Positions 15,419-25,515 of a stretch of DNA of 53,178 nt are shown one piece after another; position 1 is the stretch's first letter; every line of letters begins with the position of its first letter. Position numbers and translations under genes: made by a program. Origin of the DNA: Parablautia intestinalis (GTDB taxonomy: Bacteria; Bacillota; Clostridia; Lachnospirales; Lachnospiraceae); NCBI GenBank assembly GCA_003612395.1, contig RAYQ01000024.1, positions 1-53,178 on the forward strand, in the 5' to 3' direction. A model generated the notes under the pieces. It did no database searches. It saw only the letters and a program-made list of their open reading frames with translations, and was not told where the DNA came from.

Positions 15419-16270
15419 ATGGAAAAGACAGATGCTTTTTTAAAGAAATTAAAAGAAGATTCTCCTGAATACGGCAGTCTTAATACAAAGGAATGCTCTT
15501 TTGGGGAAAAGAAAAGGAAAATCCGTTCTCTTATGAATATCCGTATGCCGGGAGGACTTTCTGATGAACTGACCGGTCTGCAGGATGCGTACCTGCAGGA
15601 AGAATTAAAGGCAAAGGGCGTTGTGCCGTTATCGGATATTCCAACCATAAGAGAACAGTATGGCAACAGTTCTTTTTATGGGGAAAAGATATCGCTCTGG
15701 CAGGGAGATATCACAAGGCTTAAGGTTGGCGCTATTGTAAACGCAGCCAATTCCCGGATGCTTGGGTGCTTCATCCCCTGCCACAAATGTATTGACAATG
15801 CCATCCACAGCGGAGCCGGCATGCAGCTTCGCGAGGAATGCAGCCGGATTATGAAGCACAGGCAGAGCCTGCATGGCAGGAATTATGAAGAACCTGCGGG
15901 CACGGCTACGCTGACGAAAGGCTACAATCTTCCCTGCGATTACGTGATTCACACGGTGGGTCCGATTGTATATGACGGCCTTAATGATAAGCACTGCGAG
16001 GAACTTTGCAGCTGTTATGAAAATGTTTTGAAATGTGCGCTGGCGCATGGGATTAAGTCAGTGGCTTTGTGCTGTATTTCAACGGGAGAGTTTCACTTTC
16101 CTAATGATAAAGCAGCGCAAATCGCGTGGAAAACAGTCATTGGTTTTCTTAGAAAACATGGAGAAAATATGGATAGGATTGTCTTTAATGTGTTTAAGGA
16201 CAGCGACAGAAAGCTTTATGAGGGAGAGATTCAGCGTAAGGAGCCGGCGAAAAAGGAATCTTATGTATGA
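15419..16270 (+). CDS. Zinc-dependent macrodomain ADP-ribosyl hydrolase
   Basis: This 283 aa protein is of the Zn-Macro class, which removes ADP-ribose from proteins. The N-terminal 90 residues are helical. The macrodomain then starts with V-G-A-I-V-N-A-A-N-S, and the Zn-binding loop reads G-C-F-I-P-C-H-K-C-I-D-N-A-I-H. The loop G-I-K-S-V-A-L-C-C-I-S-T-G-E-F-H-F-P follows. In Gram-positive pathogens such hydrolases sit beside a sirtuin SirTM and lipoylation genes; none of these is present here, so the modified target is unclear. The ATG at 15419 follows GGTACGGGA weakly. Confidence 0.88.
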   Translation: MEKTDAFLKKLKEDSPEYGSLNTKECSFGEKKRKIRSLMNIRMPGGLSDELTGLQDAYLQEELKAKGVVPLSDIPTIREQYGNSSFYGEKISLWQGDITRLKVGAIVNAANSRMLGCFIPCHKCIDNAIHSGAGMQLREECSRIMKHRQSLHGRNYEEPAGTATLTKGYNLPCDYVIHTVGPIVYDGLNDKHCEELCSCYENVLKCALAHGIKSVALCCISTGEFHFPNDKAAQIAWKTVIGFLRKHGENMDRIVFNVFKDSDRKLYEGEIQRKEPAKKESYV

Positions 16271-16397
16271 CAGTTCAATTTATGATTGCGATTCTATTCC
16301 GTTATATGAGATAATTAGAGGAAGGAAAGAAAAACAGAAATTTAAAAATTTTGTCAGGTGTCTTAGTTTAGGGCACAGGGCAGGAACGGGGGCTTAA
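16263..16397 (+). CDS. Possible small ORF after the macrodomain gene (44 aa)
   Basis: ATG at 16263 follows AAAAGGA and overlaps the macrodomain stop. The 44 aa product is polar and basic (R-G-R-K-E-K-Q-K-F-K). I recognise no family; coupling to the upstream gene is the only support. Confidence 0.25.
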   Translation: MYDSSIYDCDSIPLYEIIRGRKEKQKFKNFVRCLSLGHRAGTGA

Positions 16398-16398
16398 G

Positions 16399-18495
16399 AT
16401 GAACAGAGAAGAAGCAAAAAAGTGCGCCCAGGAGCTGGTTGCAAAAATGACTTTGGAGGAGAAGGCATCACAGCTTAAATACGATGCGCCTGCCATCCCG
16501 CGTTTAGGTATACCGGCTTACAACTGGTGGAATGAAGCGCTCCATGGAGTGGCAAGGGCCGGACAGGCAACGGTATTTCCCCAGGCGATTGGCCTTGGAG
16601 CAACATTTGATGAAGAACTGCTCCATGAGATTGGCGGGGTGATTGCCGAGGAAGGGCGTGCAAAATACAATGCATATTCGAAACAGGGAGACAGGGATAT
16701 TTATAAGGGCCTGACATTTTGGGCGCCCAACATTAACATTTTCAGAGATCCCAGATGGGGAAGGGGACATGAAACCTACGGTGAGGACCCCTATCTGACC
16801 GGCAGGATGGGCGTTAACTTTGTAAAAGGCCTGCAGGGAGACGGTCCGGTTATGAAGGCCGCCGCCTGTGCTAAGCATTTTGCGGTACATTCCGGTCCGG
16901 AAGAACTGCGCCATGGATTTAACGCCGTAGCTACCCCGAAGGATATGGAGGAAACATACCTTCCCGCCTTCGAGGCACTGGTAAAGGAAGGGGAAGTGGA
17001 AGCGGTAATGGGGGCATACAACCGCACCAACGATGAACCCTGCTGTGGAAGCAAAACACTGATTGAAGATACTCTCCGCAAAAAATGGGGATTTCAAGGG
17101 CATTTTGTGTCTGACTGTGGAGCAATTGCCGACTTCCATATGAACCATGGCATAACGGCTTCTCCGGGAGAGTCTGCGGCTATGGCGCTAAATGCGGGAT
17201 GCGATGTGAACTGTGGTAATACTTATCTTCATATATTAAGCGCATATCAGGACGGACTGGTAACGGAGGAAGCGATCACCAGTGCGGCTGTCAGACTTTT
17301 TACCACCAGATACATGCTGGGACTTTTTGAGGAAACGGAATACGATAAAATTCCCTATGACAGGGTGGAGTGTGGGGCGCATTTGAGTCTTGCCGAAAAG
17401 GCGGCGTCAGAGAGCTTTGTGCTTCTTAAAAATGACGGCATTCTTCCCCTCCAAAAGGATAAGATTAAGACAATAGGGGTGATTGGCCCTAACGCGGACA
17501 GCCGTTTGTCCCTGATTGGAAATTATCATGGTACGGCAGCGGAATATGTGACAGTTTTAGATGGAATCCGGGAATATGTGGGGGAGGATGTGAGGATCTT
17601 TTACTCTGTGGGAGCCGGACTGTTCAAGGACAGGACGGAGCAGCTTGCATACCCCGGCGACAGACTTTCCGAGGCAAAAATCGTGGCACAGCACAGCGAT
17701 GTGGTGATTTTGTGCGTGGGGCTTGACGAGACCTTAGAGGGAGAGGAAGGAGATTCCAATAACAGCTATGCTTCAGGGGATAAAATATCGCTGAAGCTGC
17801 CGGATTCACAGCTGGCCCTTATGGAAGCCGTGGCGCAAACCGGAAAGCCGGTGGTTCTTTGCCTTTGCGCAGGAAGCGATATTGATTTGGGTTATGCTGA
17901 CAGGCACTTTAACGCAGTGGTTCAGCTTTGGTATTCAGGGGCCCGGGGCGGCAGGGCAGCGGCAAAGATGCTCTTTGGCGAGACATCCTCCTTTGGAAAG
18001 CTGCCGGTAACCTTCTATGAAACCTTAGAGGAGCTGCCTGAATTTACGGATTATTCCATGAAAGGAAGGACATACCGCTATATGGAAGGAAAGGCCCAGT
18101 ATCCTTTCGGCTATGGATTAAATTACGGCAAGGCAGTTATAAATAAGGCCCGCCTTCTGGATAACCGGGTGGTAGCAACGGTGGAAAATCAAGGAAAATT
18201 CGATACGCAGGAAGTATTCCAGGTGTACATTAAATGTGAGGATTCTGATCTTGCGCCCCTTAATCCGCAGTTATGCGCCTTTAAGAGATTTTTTGTAAAG
18301 GCCGGGGAGCGGGTGGAGGTGGAGCTTACAATTCCGCCCCGGGCATTTACGGTGGTGGATGAGGCCGGAAACAGATTTACCCCGGGCGGTCTTTATAAAC
18401 TGTATGCAGGTTTTGGGCAGCCGGACGAAAGAACGAAGGAACTGACCAAAATGGAGCCGGTGGAACTGGAAATGCATGTGGATAAAGAAGTATGA
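16399..18495 (+). CDS. GH3-family beta-xylosidase/beta-glucosidase
   Basis: This 698 aa intracellular glycosidase (no signal peptide) has the GH3 layout: an N-terminal TIM barrel, a central alpha/beta sandwich and a C-terminal fibronectin-like domain. Visible signatures are F-W-A-P-N-I-N-I-F-R-D-P-R-W-G-R-G-H-E-T-Y-G-E-D-P, A-C-A-K-H-F-A-V-H and G-H-F-V-S-D-C-G-A-I, the last holding the catalytic Asp. The W-A-P-N-I-N-I-F-R-D-P-R-W-G-R-G pattern is closest to the xylan 1,4-beta-xylosidase group. It would cleave imported xylo- or gluco-oligosaccharides. No transporter is next to it. Weak ribosome site. Confidence 0.9.
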   Translation: MNREEAKKCAQELVAKMTLEEKASQLKYDAPAIPRLGIPAYNWWNEALHGVARAGQATVFPQAIGLGATFDEELLHEIGGVIAEEGRAKYNAYSKQGDRDIYKGLTFWAPNINIFRDPRWGRGHETYGEDPYLTGRMGVNFVKGLQGDGPVMKAAACAKHFAVHSGPEELRHGFNAVATPKDMEETYLPAFEALVKEGEVEAVMGAYNRTNDEPCCGSKTLIEDTLRKKWGFQGHFVSDCGAIADFHMNHGITASPGESAAMALNAGCDVNCGNTYLHILSAYQDGLVTEEAITSAAVRLFTTRYMLGLFEETEYDKIPYDRVECGAHLSLAEKAASESFVLLKNDGILPLQKDKIKTIGVIGPNADSRLSLIGNYHGTAAEYVTVLDGIREYVGEDVRIFYSVGAGLFKDRTEQLAYPGDRLSEAKIVAQHSDVVILCVGLDETLEGEEGDSNNSYASGDKISLKLPDSQLALMEAVAQTGKPVVLCLCAGSDIDLGYADRHFNAVVQLWYSGARGGRAAAKMLFGETSSFGKLPVTFYETLEELPEFTDYSMKGRTYRYMEGKAQYPFGYGLNYGKAVINKARLLDNRVVATVENQGKFDTQEVFQVYIKCEDSDLAPLNPQLCAFKRFFVKAGERVEVELTIPPRAFTVVDEAGNRFTPGGLYKLYAGFGQPDERTKELTKMEPVELEMHVDKEV

Positions 18496-18497
18496 CG

Positions 18498-18646
18498 AAG
18501 TCAAAGACTCCGCAGCAAGCTAACAAGGCATCAAACTTGTGGCGCAGCAAGATGCGGGGTCTTTGACTTTCGCGGCATTCGCCAAATGTCTATGAGATGA
18601 TTTGCATCTCTATGAGCAGCCGCTTGGCTCATTGTCCGCGGGAATA
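18498..18646. repeat. Interspersed repeat A, copy 2 (inverted)
   Basis: This is the reverse complement of 10505-10635 with a few insertions. The left end starts as GTCAAAGACTCCGCAGC and pairs with GATGCGGGGTCTTTGAC. It follows the GH3 stop by three bases and may act as its terminator. Confidence 0.75.
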
Positions 18647-18713
18647 TAAACCGTAGAGCTATGCCGCTAAGCGGTGAAAAAATTTATTTTTCAATAAAAA
18701 TACATCTCCCATA

Positions 18714-18811
18714 ATGGCTGTCGTAAAATGAAGCCATATACAAGATATAGATAACGCCTATGCGGCCAAGAGACAATATCTTGTGTGTGGCTCTATTTTA
18801 TGGCAGCCATG
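18714..18811. repeat. Long imperfect inverted repeat (hairpin/MITE-like)
   Basis: ATGGCTGTCGTAAAATGAAG... (18714-18748) is the near reverse complement of 18776-18811, with about 31 of 35 positions paired and a 27-base loop. No coding sequence is inside. Confidence 0.65.
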
Positions 18812-18972
18812 TTTGTTGAAAACATGCGGTTTGAAGAGCCAAAAGCAGATTTGCCTCTTATTGACAAAAAGTCAGTAACGAATATAATAAGATTAGTACT
18901 TCAGGGAAAAGGCTTCCTGCAGAATAAGCTTTCGCGTTTCATTGCAGGAAATTCGCAGGCCGGGAAGGGAGC

Positions 18973-19632
18973 ATGGACATTCATATGCCAAAAAGAATCA
19001 ATGACACAAAATTACGCAGGCAGCAGATTTTAAAATCTGCAAGAAAGGTCTTTTTGGAGAAGGGGGTTCAGGGAGCAACCATTGACGATATCGCCAGAGA
19101 AGAAGGGGTGGTCCGCGGAACTATTTTATATCATTACAAGAGCAAGGAGCTTTTGCTGGAGGCAGTGCTGGAGGAAGACAGCCGGAAATGGGAGCCTATG
19201 GTGGAGGCTTTGGTGGAAAGACACGAGGTACCTGTGGAGGAACGTATTGACAAAATTTTTGCATTATGTGAGGATTGTTTTGTCAGTGAAAAAGTGCAAA
19301 TCCGGCAGCTGACCGGGAAAGAGAGCGGAGCAGACGGAGATATTAGGCCGCAGCAGAGAGATAATAAGGAGTTTGCGAAGATACGTTTTTTCCTGGACCA
19401 GATGCGGCTTAAGAATTATTATCAGCAGACGGAAGGTCTGGCAGCGCTCTTAGAGGAAGGAGCGGCAAAGGGTGAGATAACCCTGGATAATCCCAGAATG
19501 CGGGCGGCGTCCATTATGTTTGCCGTTTTTGGAATGACAGGTGCGGATATTTCGTCAGAAGAATTGAAAATACAATTACGGTCCCTTAAAAAACAACTGT
19601 TTGCAGCCTGTGGAAAAAACAAGGCTTCATAA
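18973..19632 (+). CDS. TetR-family transcriptional regulator
   Basis: This 219 aa regulator has a TetR N-terminal helix-turn-helix (residues 8-55, with A-T-I-D-D-I-A-R-E-E-G-V-V-R-G-T-I-L-Y-H-Y) and a helical ligand domain of unknown specificity. The start is uncertain: AAGGGAG precedes ATG 18973 by only two bases and ATG 18985 by about fourteen. It lies 47 bases before the large M60 peptidase gene on the same strand and may control that surface locus, which is inference. Confidence 0.85.
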   Translation: MDIHMPKRINDTKLRRQQILKSARKVFLEKGVQGATIDDIAREEGVVRGTILYHYKSKELLLEAVLEEDSRKWEPMVEALVERHEVPVEERIDKIFALCEDCFVSEKVQIRQLTGKESGADGDIRPQQRDNKEFAKIRFFLDQMRLKNYYQQTEGLAALLEEGAAKGEITLDNPRMRAASIMFAVFGMTGADISSEELKIQLRSLKKQLFAACGKNKAS

Positions 19633-19679
19633 ATTAAAGTTTGTTACTTTAAGGTGCCAGAGAGAAAAGGAGAAAATAT

Positions 19680-22600
19680 ATGAAACGAATGATGACATGG
19701 ATAATGGTATTTTGTCTAATGGCAGCATGGGTTCTTCCGGTTCAGGCGCAGGAGGTAAATGGAATTAATGCGCTTACACAGGCATCATCTTCCGAACCTT
19801 CAAAGCAGCCCTCAGAAGATTCCAAAACATCGCAGATACCGGAAGAGTCGCCGGAGGCATCGTCACCGGTAACACCAAAGGAGCCGCCGGAGGCGTCTTC
19901 AACAGTAACGCCAAAAGAGACACCAGTGGCATCGTCACCGGTAACGCCAAAGGAGACACCTGAGGCATCGCCATCGGAGGCACCTAATGGGAACTTTGAG
20001 ACATTGCCCTCGGAGAAACCGACAAAGGCGCCGGAAGTAACGCCCGGCGAATCTCCGGCTAAGACGCCGGATATCCAGGCATCAGGGACGCCGTCAGCAT
20101 CAGCATCAGCATCAGGGACGCCGTCAGCAAGTCCCACAGCAACGCCGTCCGTCTCTCCATCGGCAACACCCACACCTTCCGAATCTCCTGCGGTTATGAA
20201 AAATGGAGACTGGAATGACCGTCAGGCGTCATCGGACATAACAGGCGGCGTTGAGGTGATTTTAATGAATGCCCTGCCTATTCATAAGGACAGCAGAATT
20301 GTTTTTAATGTGTCATTGGTAAATGAGGGCAGTAAAGAGGTGGAGCTTCAAAATAACTCGGAGAAGCATTCGGTTATGTTTGGAAAACTGCCGGCAGGAA
20401 CCTATCGTTTAAGAATAACGGAAAAAGATACCGGCAGCTCCGGCTTTGGATTTCTCCCATATGAACAGGATATTGTTGTTGAGGAGGATACAAAGGTTGC
20501 GGAAATTTACACTGGATTTGTGGAATTAGATGGAATTGCATATGTGCAGGGTGCACCCCATCCGGGCGCAATGCTTATAGGGGATGTGAACAGGGACGGC
20601 ACACTGGATGACGGGGATAAGAATGCTATCATGGAGGCCATCAGCCAGGGAACAAACAATGTGCTTAAGGGAAATGCAAGTGAAAACCCTACGGATTTAA
20701 ACAAAGACGGGCAGACAGACCTTGTAGATTTGCAGTATTATGCCAATAGTAAAGAAAAGCTTGATGGAAATGCGGACACTACCGCAACTTTGTACAGCAG
20801 GCTTTCTTCTGATGCCGTACAGGTAAATTTTGAAAGCAATACCCAGGTTGCGGAGGGCGATGCAGGGAGCCTTTTAGAAAGCAACGGCGGGGGAGTGATC
20901 TTAAAGCCCCAGGGAGCGGATTCGATTTCGGTAAATACGCCGGTAGAGATAGGCTTTAATCTGGAGAGGGATGGGCATTCCTTCCAGAAGGCGGAGGCAA
21001 TCACATTTGATATGCGGGAAACCCCCATTGAAAGCGGAGAGCTGTCTGTTAATGACGGAGAAATATTTTTTAATATCGTAAACGGCGAGGCGGTAAGAGC
21101 TGAAAGCCCGGGGGGTTTTGCCTTATACGCGGGTTCGGGAGAACAAAAGGGCGTCCTGACCATTGATCTGGGCGGAAAGATTACCGTAAAGAAAGTGACC
21201 CTGCAGATTACCGGAATAAAGTCCGGAGGAACCTTAAATCTGGCGAAGATATCCAAAGTGGAATTTTTAAACAATATGGAAAACAGAATTCCCGCTCCGG
21301 AAATGAATGTGCCCACAGGGCTTGACGGAACGGGCGGAAATAAGTCGCTCCATATTATCTGGAATAAGCAGGTAAACGTGACCGGCTACGAGGTGAAAAT
21401 CAGCTATCAGGGACAGGAGCAGGTAATACGTGCAGCTTCCAATGAGTTAGAGATTAAATCCTTTATGGGAGGCCGACTGAAAAATGGAGAAGTCTATGAG
21501 GTAAGCGTTCAGTCTGTAAACGGCACATGGGTAAGCGGCTATTGCGCATCTAAGGGAATGAGCCCGATTATTACAGGCCGTCCGGATCCTCCGGATAATC
21601 TGAAGGCAGTGGGAGGATACTGCCGCATCTCTCTTACCTGGAAGAATATGGAGGATACGGATTCTTACAATGTCTACTATAAGGCGGAAGACGAGAGTGC
21701 TTACACGCAGATTACGGGTATTGATCAGAACCGCCATGTGATAAACGGACTTAAAGACGAAACCAGATATGAAATATATGTAACTGGTGTAAACGGGCTG
21801 GGGGAAAGTAACCCTTCCATCCATTCCGAGGCCCGCACAATCACCATTAAACCGGCACAGATGCCGAACTACAAGCTGATCAATGAATCTAATGGGAAAG
21901 GCAAGGTAAGCGCCCATATTAAAAACGTTACCCACGGCAGGGGCTCTATGACAGGAAGCTTACTGGATACGGATAAAAACAGTGCCCTTGGCACAGTGGA
22001 TAAGGACGCGGCGTCCTATTATCAGATACTTGACTGGGACGATGGGGCACAGTATCCTTCGCCTGATAAAGGACTGCTTTTTACATTGGATGACTACTAT
22101 GAGATGAGCTATATAGCATTTGCGGAGGCTGAGGATATCGGCTGGTACAGCGGCGCATATGTATATTATTATGATGAGGAGCATCAGAATGAGGGAGTTG
22201 CCGCCCGGAATGTATCTCTATTGCAGAAAACAGATGAAAACGGGCGGAAATACTATATGATTAAGCTGGCGCAGCCTATTAAGGCAAATAAGATAAGGCT
22301 GGGCTTTACAAGAGGAAATAACCTGTACAATATTATTATTTCAGAAGTGAATTTTTACTATTACGACAGTCTGGAAAATGATATTCTTGCTCTGTATGCG
22401 GACGATCTGCATACAACCCTTAAATCAGATGTGACGGAGGAAACCATAAAGGAACTGCAGACGCGCTTAGATACAAAGGATGCAAAAAGCGGGGAATATC
22501 ACCCTGAAAGAGCGATGCTGCAAAGAGAGTTAGATAACGCCAAGGGGCTTTTGTCATCGGATTTTCAGGAAATAGTGGAAATAAGCCCTCAAATTACCGC

Positions 22601-25325
22601 ATCGAAAGACGGGCATCTGGGATTTGGAGGACTAAACGCATGGCAGCCTCTGGGTGTTACGGCATATGAAGGAGAGCAGATTGTCGTATATGTAGGACAT
22701 AACCAGCTGAAAGCAGGTTCTAACTCGGCTCTTAAGCTGATTGCCACCCAATATCATGCGGAGGCAGGGGCCTTTGCCAAAGAAGTGGCGGCTCTTAAAG
22801 TAGGACGCAATGAGATTACGGTACCCTCGATTCAAAGTCTTGCCTGTGAAGGGGGAGGCGCACTGTATGTTCAATATACAGGTAATAATGAAAATGACAG
22901 ATATGCTGTGCGTGTAAGCGGCGGCGCTAAGGAGCCTGTTTTAAATCTGTACGGCGTTACGGATGCTGCTAAAAGAAAGGAGCGCATCACATCCTACGTG
23001 GAAGAGTTAGATGACCATGTGGCAGCTTTGGAAGAAAATCATCAAAAGATCCACGAAACAGCCGGACAAAACAATAAAGTAAACCGCAGCTATGAAGAAA
23101 CCAACTGTATTTTAGGAGCTACGGACATTGTGCTGGATCAGATGATGCTGTCCGTATCCGCAAAGCAGATTCTCACCGGGCTTGGAAAAGGCACCGTTTC
23201 AGAGCGGGCTGATAAGCTGGATAACTCTCTTCAGGCTATGGAAAAGATGATGGAGTTCTTTTACCAGCACAAAGGTCTTAGCAATGAAGCCGGTGCACCG
23301 GCTTCGGACAGACTGCCGGCCCAGCATTTAAATATCCGCTATATGAGGATGTTTGCGGGTGCCTTTATGTATGCATCCGGAAATCATATCGGAATTGAAT
23401 GGGGGTCCGTGCCCGGATTAGCCAGTGCAGTGCCGGTTCAAAGTGATGAAAAGGGCAGATATCAGAGCGGAAATTATTTTGGATGGGGAATCAGCCACGA
23501 AATTGGCCATAACATTAATCAGGGCAGTTATGCCATAGCGGAAGTAACCAACAATTACTTTGCCCAGCTGACCAGATCAAAAGACAGCAATGATACCGTC
23601 CGCTTTACCTATGACAATGTTTATAAGAAGGTAACCTCCAATACAGTAGGCATACCTTCCAATGTATTTACCCACCTTGCTATGTACTGGCAGCTTCATC
23701 TGGCCTACGACAGAGATTATAATTACAAAACCTATGACAGCTATAAGGAGCAGCAGGCCGGTCTGTTTTATGCAAGGGTGGATTCCTACAGCAGGGATAC
23801 ATCCCGGGCAAAAGGAAATTTAAGGCTTGACGGCGACAAGAACCAGAATTTTATGCGCCTTGCCTGCGCTGCGGCAGAAAAAGATTTGACGGAATTTTTC
23901 ATGCGGTGGGGTCTTGTCCCTGATGAGGAAACAACCCGCTATGCAGAACAGTTTGAGAAAGAAGAACGGGCCTTATATTATCTGACGGATGATGCCAGAG
24001 TATTTGAAATAGAAAACGGCACGGAAAGAACCATTAAGGAAAGAGATATCGTAAGCTCGGACAGCAAGGCATCGGTCAGCAAAAATGTGCCTAATGAGGT
24101 AACCATTTCTATTGAAACCACGGCAAATCAGGAAGTAATTTTAGGGTACGAAATTGCCAGATACTCATATGAAAACGGATTGCCAATGCGTCAGGTGGTT
24201 GGATTTTCTACGGGAAATACTTATGTAGATCATGTGGCGACTATAAATAACAGAGTGCTGACCTATGAAATCACGGCAGTGGACAAATTTGGGTACCGCT
24301 CCAAAGCCCGGAAAATCGGGGATGTGAGAATATCCCATGACGGCAGTCAGGATAAGTCTATGTGGGATGTGACCACCAATATGACTTCAACAGGAGATAA
24401 AGCCGGCGAGGCAGTGGAGGATGACCCCTGCGCACCCGAAACAGTTTCGGATATTTACAGGGTTATTGACAACGAATATGGTAAAGACTATGAAGGGCAG
24501 ACCCCGGGAGGGGATGCGGAAATTACTATCAGAATGAATCGGATTCTGGAAGTATGCGGACTGAAAATCACCTCAAAGTCCGGCGCGCCTGCAGGTAATT
24601 ATACAATCGAAGTAAGCCTGGATGGCAGCAGCTGGACAACCGTAAAGACGGGAAGCTTTGAAAGCAGAAGCGGAAGTCAGAGTGTTTATTTTGAAAACGC
24701 GAATAAGGATCCATGGGTATGTACCTATGATGCTGCCTATGTAAGACTTAAAGCGTCGGGACAGACAAATATGTCTGTTGCAGAGGTGGATTTACTTGGG
24801 CCTTCAGGGGACAGTATATCCTTTGGAGCAAAGGAGGACAGCACCCAGGGAGCAGTAGGAATTTTAAATACGGATTACACTTATGAAAAGGGTAAGAAAA
24901 TTCCGAAAGGATCTTTGATTTTTACCGGAAGCTATAAAGGAAATCCTGCCTACAATGTAGTGGTTCTTTACGATGGAGAAGGGAATGTTGTAGGCGGTGT
25001 GGATGAGAACAATGTGCTGAAATCCGAGCAGATTATTCTGGCGGATGTGCCTGAAAACGGAATGCTGGGCGAGGTAAGCGATGGTATTTGGATTTACTGG
25101 ATTGAACCTGATTTCATACCGGAAGATTTGAAAGGAAAAGTCGTGCGCGCACAGCTGTACAGAGTAGACCATGCTCTGACCAATGAGGGACAGAGACTTG
25201 TAAGCGATACCCTTCCGCTCAGGATACCGGATACGCTGGAAAGCATTACCCTTCAAAGCAGTACGGGACAGGCTGCTGCAAAAGACAGCGGTACAAAAGG
25301 AGCTATAAGCACTCCGTTGCAATAG
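19680..25325 (+). CDS. Secreted M60-family metallopeptidase with dockerin and carbohydrate-binding modules
   Basis: This is an 1881 aa exported protein that probably cleaves mucin-type glycoproteins. Residues 1-24 are a signal peptide. A Ser/Pro/Thr/Glu linker (30-175) contains four 13-residue P-V-T-P-K-E-type repeats. A small beta domain is followed by a dockerin at about 300-360 with two Ca-binding loops (G-D-V-N-R-D-G-T-L-D-D-G-D and D-L-N-K-D-G-Q-T-D-L-V-D). Two fibronectin type III domains (about 545-735) and a discoidin-like region (about 740-900) come next. The M60 catalytic domain has H1273-E-I-G-H1277, followed by N-I-N-Q-G-S-Y-A-I-A-E-V-T-N. A second discoidin-like domain lies near 1580-1700. 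No LPxTG motif or C-terminal membrane segment is visible. Strong AAAGGAG site. Confidence 0.9.
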   Translation: MKRMMTWIMVFCLMAAWVLPVQAQEVNGINALTQASSSEPSKQPSEDSKTSQIPEESPEASSPVTPKEPPEASSTVTPKETPVASSPVTPKETPEASPSEAPNGNFETLPSEKPTKAPEVTPGESPAKTPDIQASGTPSASASASGTPSASPTATPSVSPSATPTPSESPAVMKNGDWNDRQASSDITGGVEVILMNALPIHKDSRIVFNVSLVNEGSKEVELQNNSEKHSVMFGKLPAGTYRLRITEKDTGSSGFGFLPYEQDIVVEEDTKVAEIYTGFVELDGIAYVQGAPHPGAMLIGDVNRDGTLDDGDKNAIMEAISQGTNNVLKGNASENPTDLNKDGQTDLVDLQYYANSKEKLDGNADTTATLYSRLSSDAVQVNFESNTQVAEGDAGSLLESNGGGVILKPQGADSISVNTPVEIGFNLERDGHSFQKAEAITFDMRETPIESGELSVNDGEIFFNIVNGEAVRAESPGGFALYAGSGEQKGVLTIDLGGKITVKKVTLQITGIKSGGTLNLAKISKVEFLNNMENRIPAPEMNVPTGLDGTGGNKSLHIIWNKQVNVTGYEVKISYQGQEQVIRAASNELEIKSFMGGRLKNGEVYEVSVQSVNGTWVSGYCASKGMSPIITGRPDPPDNLKAVGGYCRISLTWKNMEDTDSYNVYYKAEDESAYTQITGIDQNRHVINGLKDETRYEIYVTGVNGLGESNPSIHSEARTITIKPAQMPNYKLINESNGKGKVSAHIKNVTHGRGSMTGSLLDTDKNSALGTVDKDAASYYQILDWDDGAQYPSPDKGLLFTLDDYYEMSYIAFAEAEDIGWYSGAYVYYYDEEHQNEGVAARNVSLLQKTDENGRKYYMIKLAQPIKANKIRLGFTRGNNLYNIIISEVNFYYYDSLENDILALYADDLHTTLKSDVTEETIKELQTRLDTKDAKSGEYHPERAMLQRELDNAKGLLSSDFQEIVEISPQITASKDGHLGFGGLNAWQPLGVTAYEGEQIVVYVGHNQLKAGSNSALKLIATQYHAEAGAFAKEVAALKVGRNEITVPSIQSLACEGGGALYVQYTGNNENDRYAVRVSGGAKEPVLNLYGVTDAAKRKERITSYVEELDDHVAALEENHQKIHETAGQNNKVNRSYEETNCILGATDIVLDQMMLSVSAKQILTGLGKGTVSERADKLDNSLQAMEKMMEFFYQHKGLSNEAGAPASDRLPAQHLNIRYMRMFAGAFMYASGNHIGIEWGSVPGLASAVPVQSDEKGRYQSGNYFGWGISHEIGHNINQGSYAIAEVTNNYFAQLTRSKDSNDTVRFTYDNVYKKVTSNTVGIPSNVFTHLAMYWQLHLAYDRDYNYKTYDSYKEQQAGLFYARVDSYSRDTSRAKGNLRLDGDKNQNFMRLACAAAEKDLTEFFMRWGLVPDEETTRYAEQFEKEERALYYLTDDARVFEIENGTERTIKERDIVSSDSKASVSKNVPNEVTISIETTANQEVILGYEIARYSYENGLPMRQVVGFSTGNTYVDHVATINNRVLTYEITAVDKFGYRSKARKIGDVRISHDGSQDKSMWDVTTNMTSTGDKAGEAVEDDPCAPETVSDIYRVIDNEYGKDYEGQTPGGDAEITIRMNRILEVCGLKITSKSGAPAGNYTIEVSLDGSSWTTVKTGSFESRSGSQSVYFENANKDPWVCTYDAAYVRLKASGQTNMSVAEVDLLGPSGDSISFGAKEDSTQGAVGILNTDYTYEKGKKIPKGSLIFTGSYKGNPAYNVVVLYDGEGNVVGGVDENNVLKSEQIILADVPENGMLGEVSDGIWIYWIEPDFIPEDLKGKVVRAQLYRVDHALTNEGQRLVSDTLPLRIPDTLESITLQSSTGQAAAKDSGTKGAISTPLQ

Positions 25326-25444
25326 ATTCCGATGAAAATGATTTGATATAGCCTATTGTATGCAGAGGGTATAGATTGAAAAATCAAAGATTTTTCAACC
25401 TTCTATTTAAGCAGTATCGCAGGCGGGCTTGCGATATGCATGGG

Positions 25445-25500
25445 GATTAGTGTGAAATTAAAATTTCACACATCCTGATTTATATGCCCGCTGAAGCGGG
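25445..25500 (+). repeat. Double hairpin leader before the cohesin-like gene
   Basis: Two hairpins, GTGTGAAATT-AAAATTTCACAC and GCCCGCTGAAGCGGGC, stand just before the ribosome site. The first 16 bases (GATTAGTGTGAAATTA) are identical to 1817-1832, the start of another leader of this type. Confidence 0.5.
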
Positions 25501-25515
25501 CAGATGGGAGTTAGT

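Noticed and set aside
16504-17148. 214-codon minus-strand ORF within the GH3 gene
   Set aside because: Antisense shadow of a strongly supported enzyme gene.
19850-20000. Short direct repeats that might suggest a CRISPR array
   Set aside because: They are in-frame codon repeats of a P-K-E-T-P-type linker, with no spacers of constant length. No CRISPR array was seen anywhere.
19742-20173. Long minus-strand ORF rich in Asp, Gly and Val
   Set aside because: It is the antisense shadow of the Pro/Ser/Thr repeat linker of the M60 protein and has no ribosome site.
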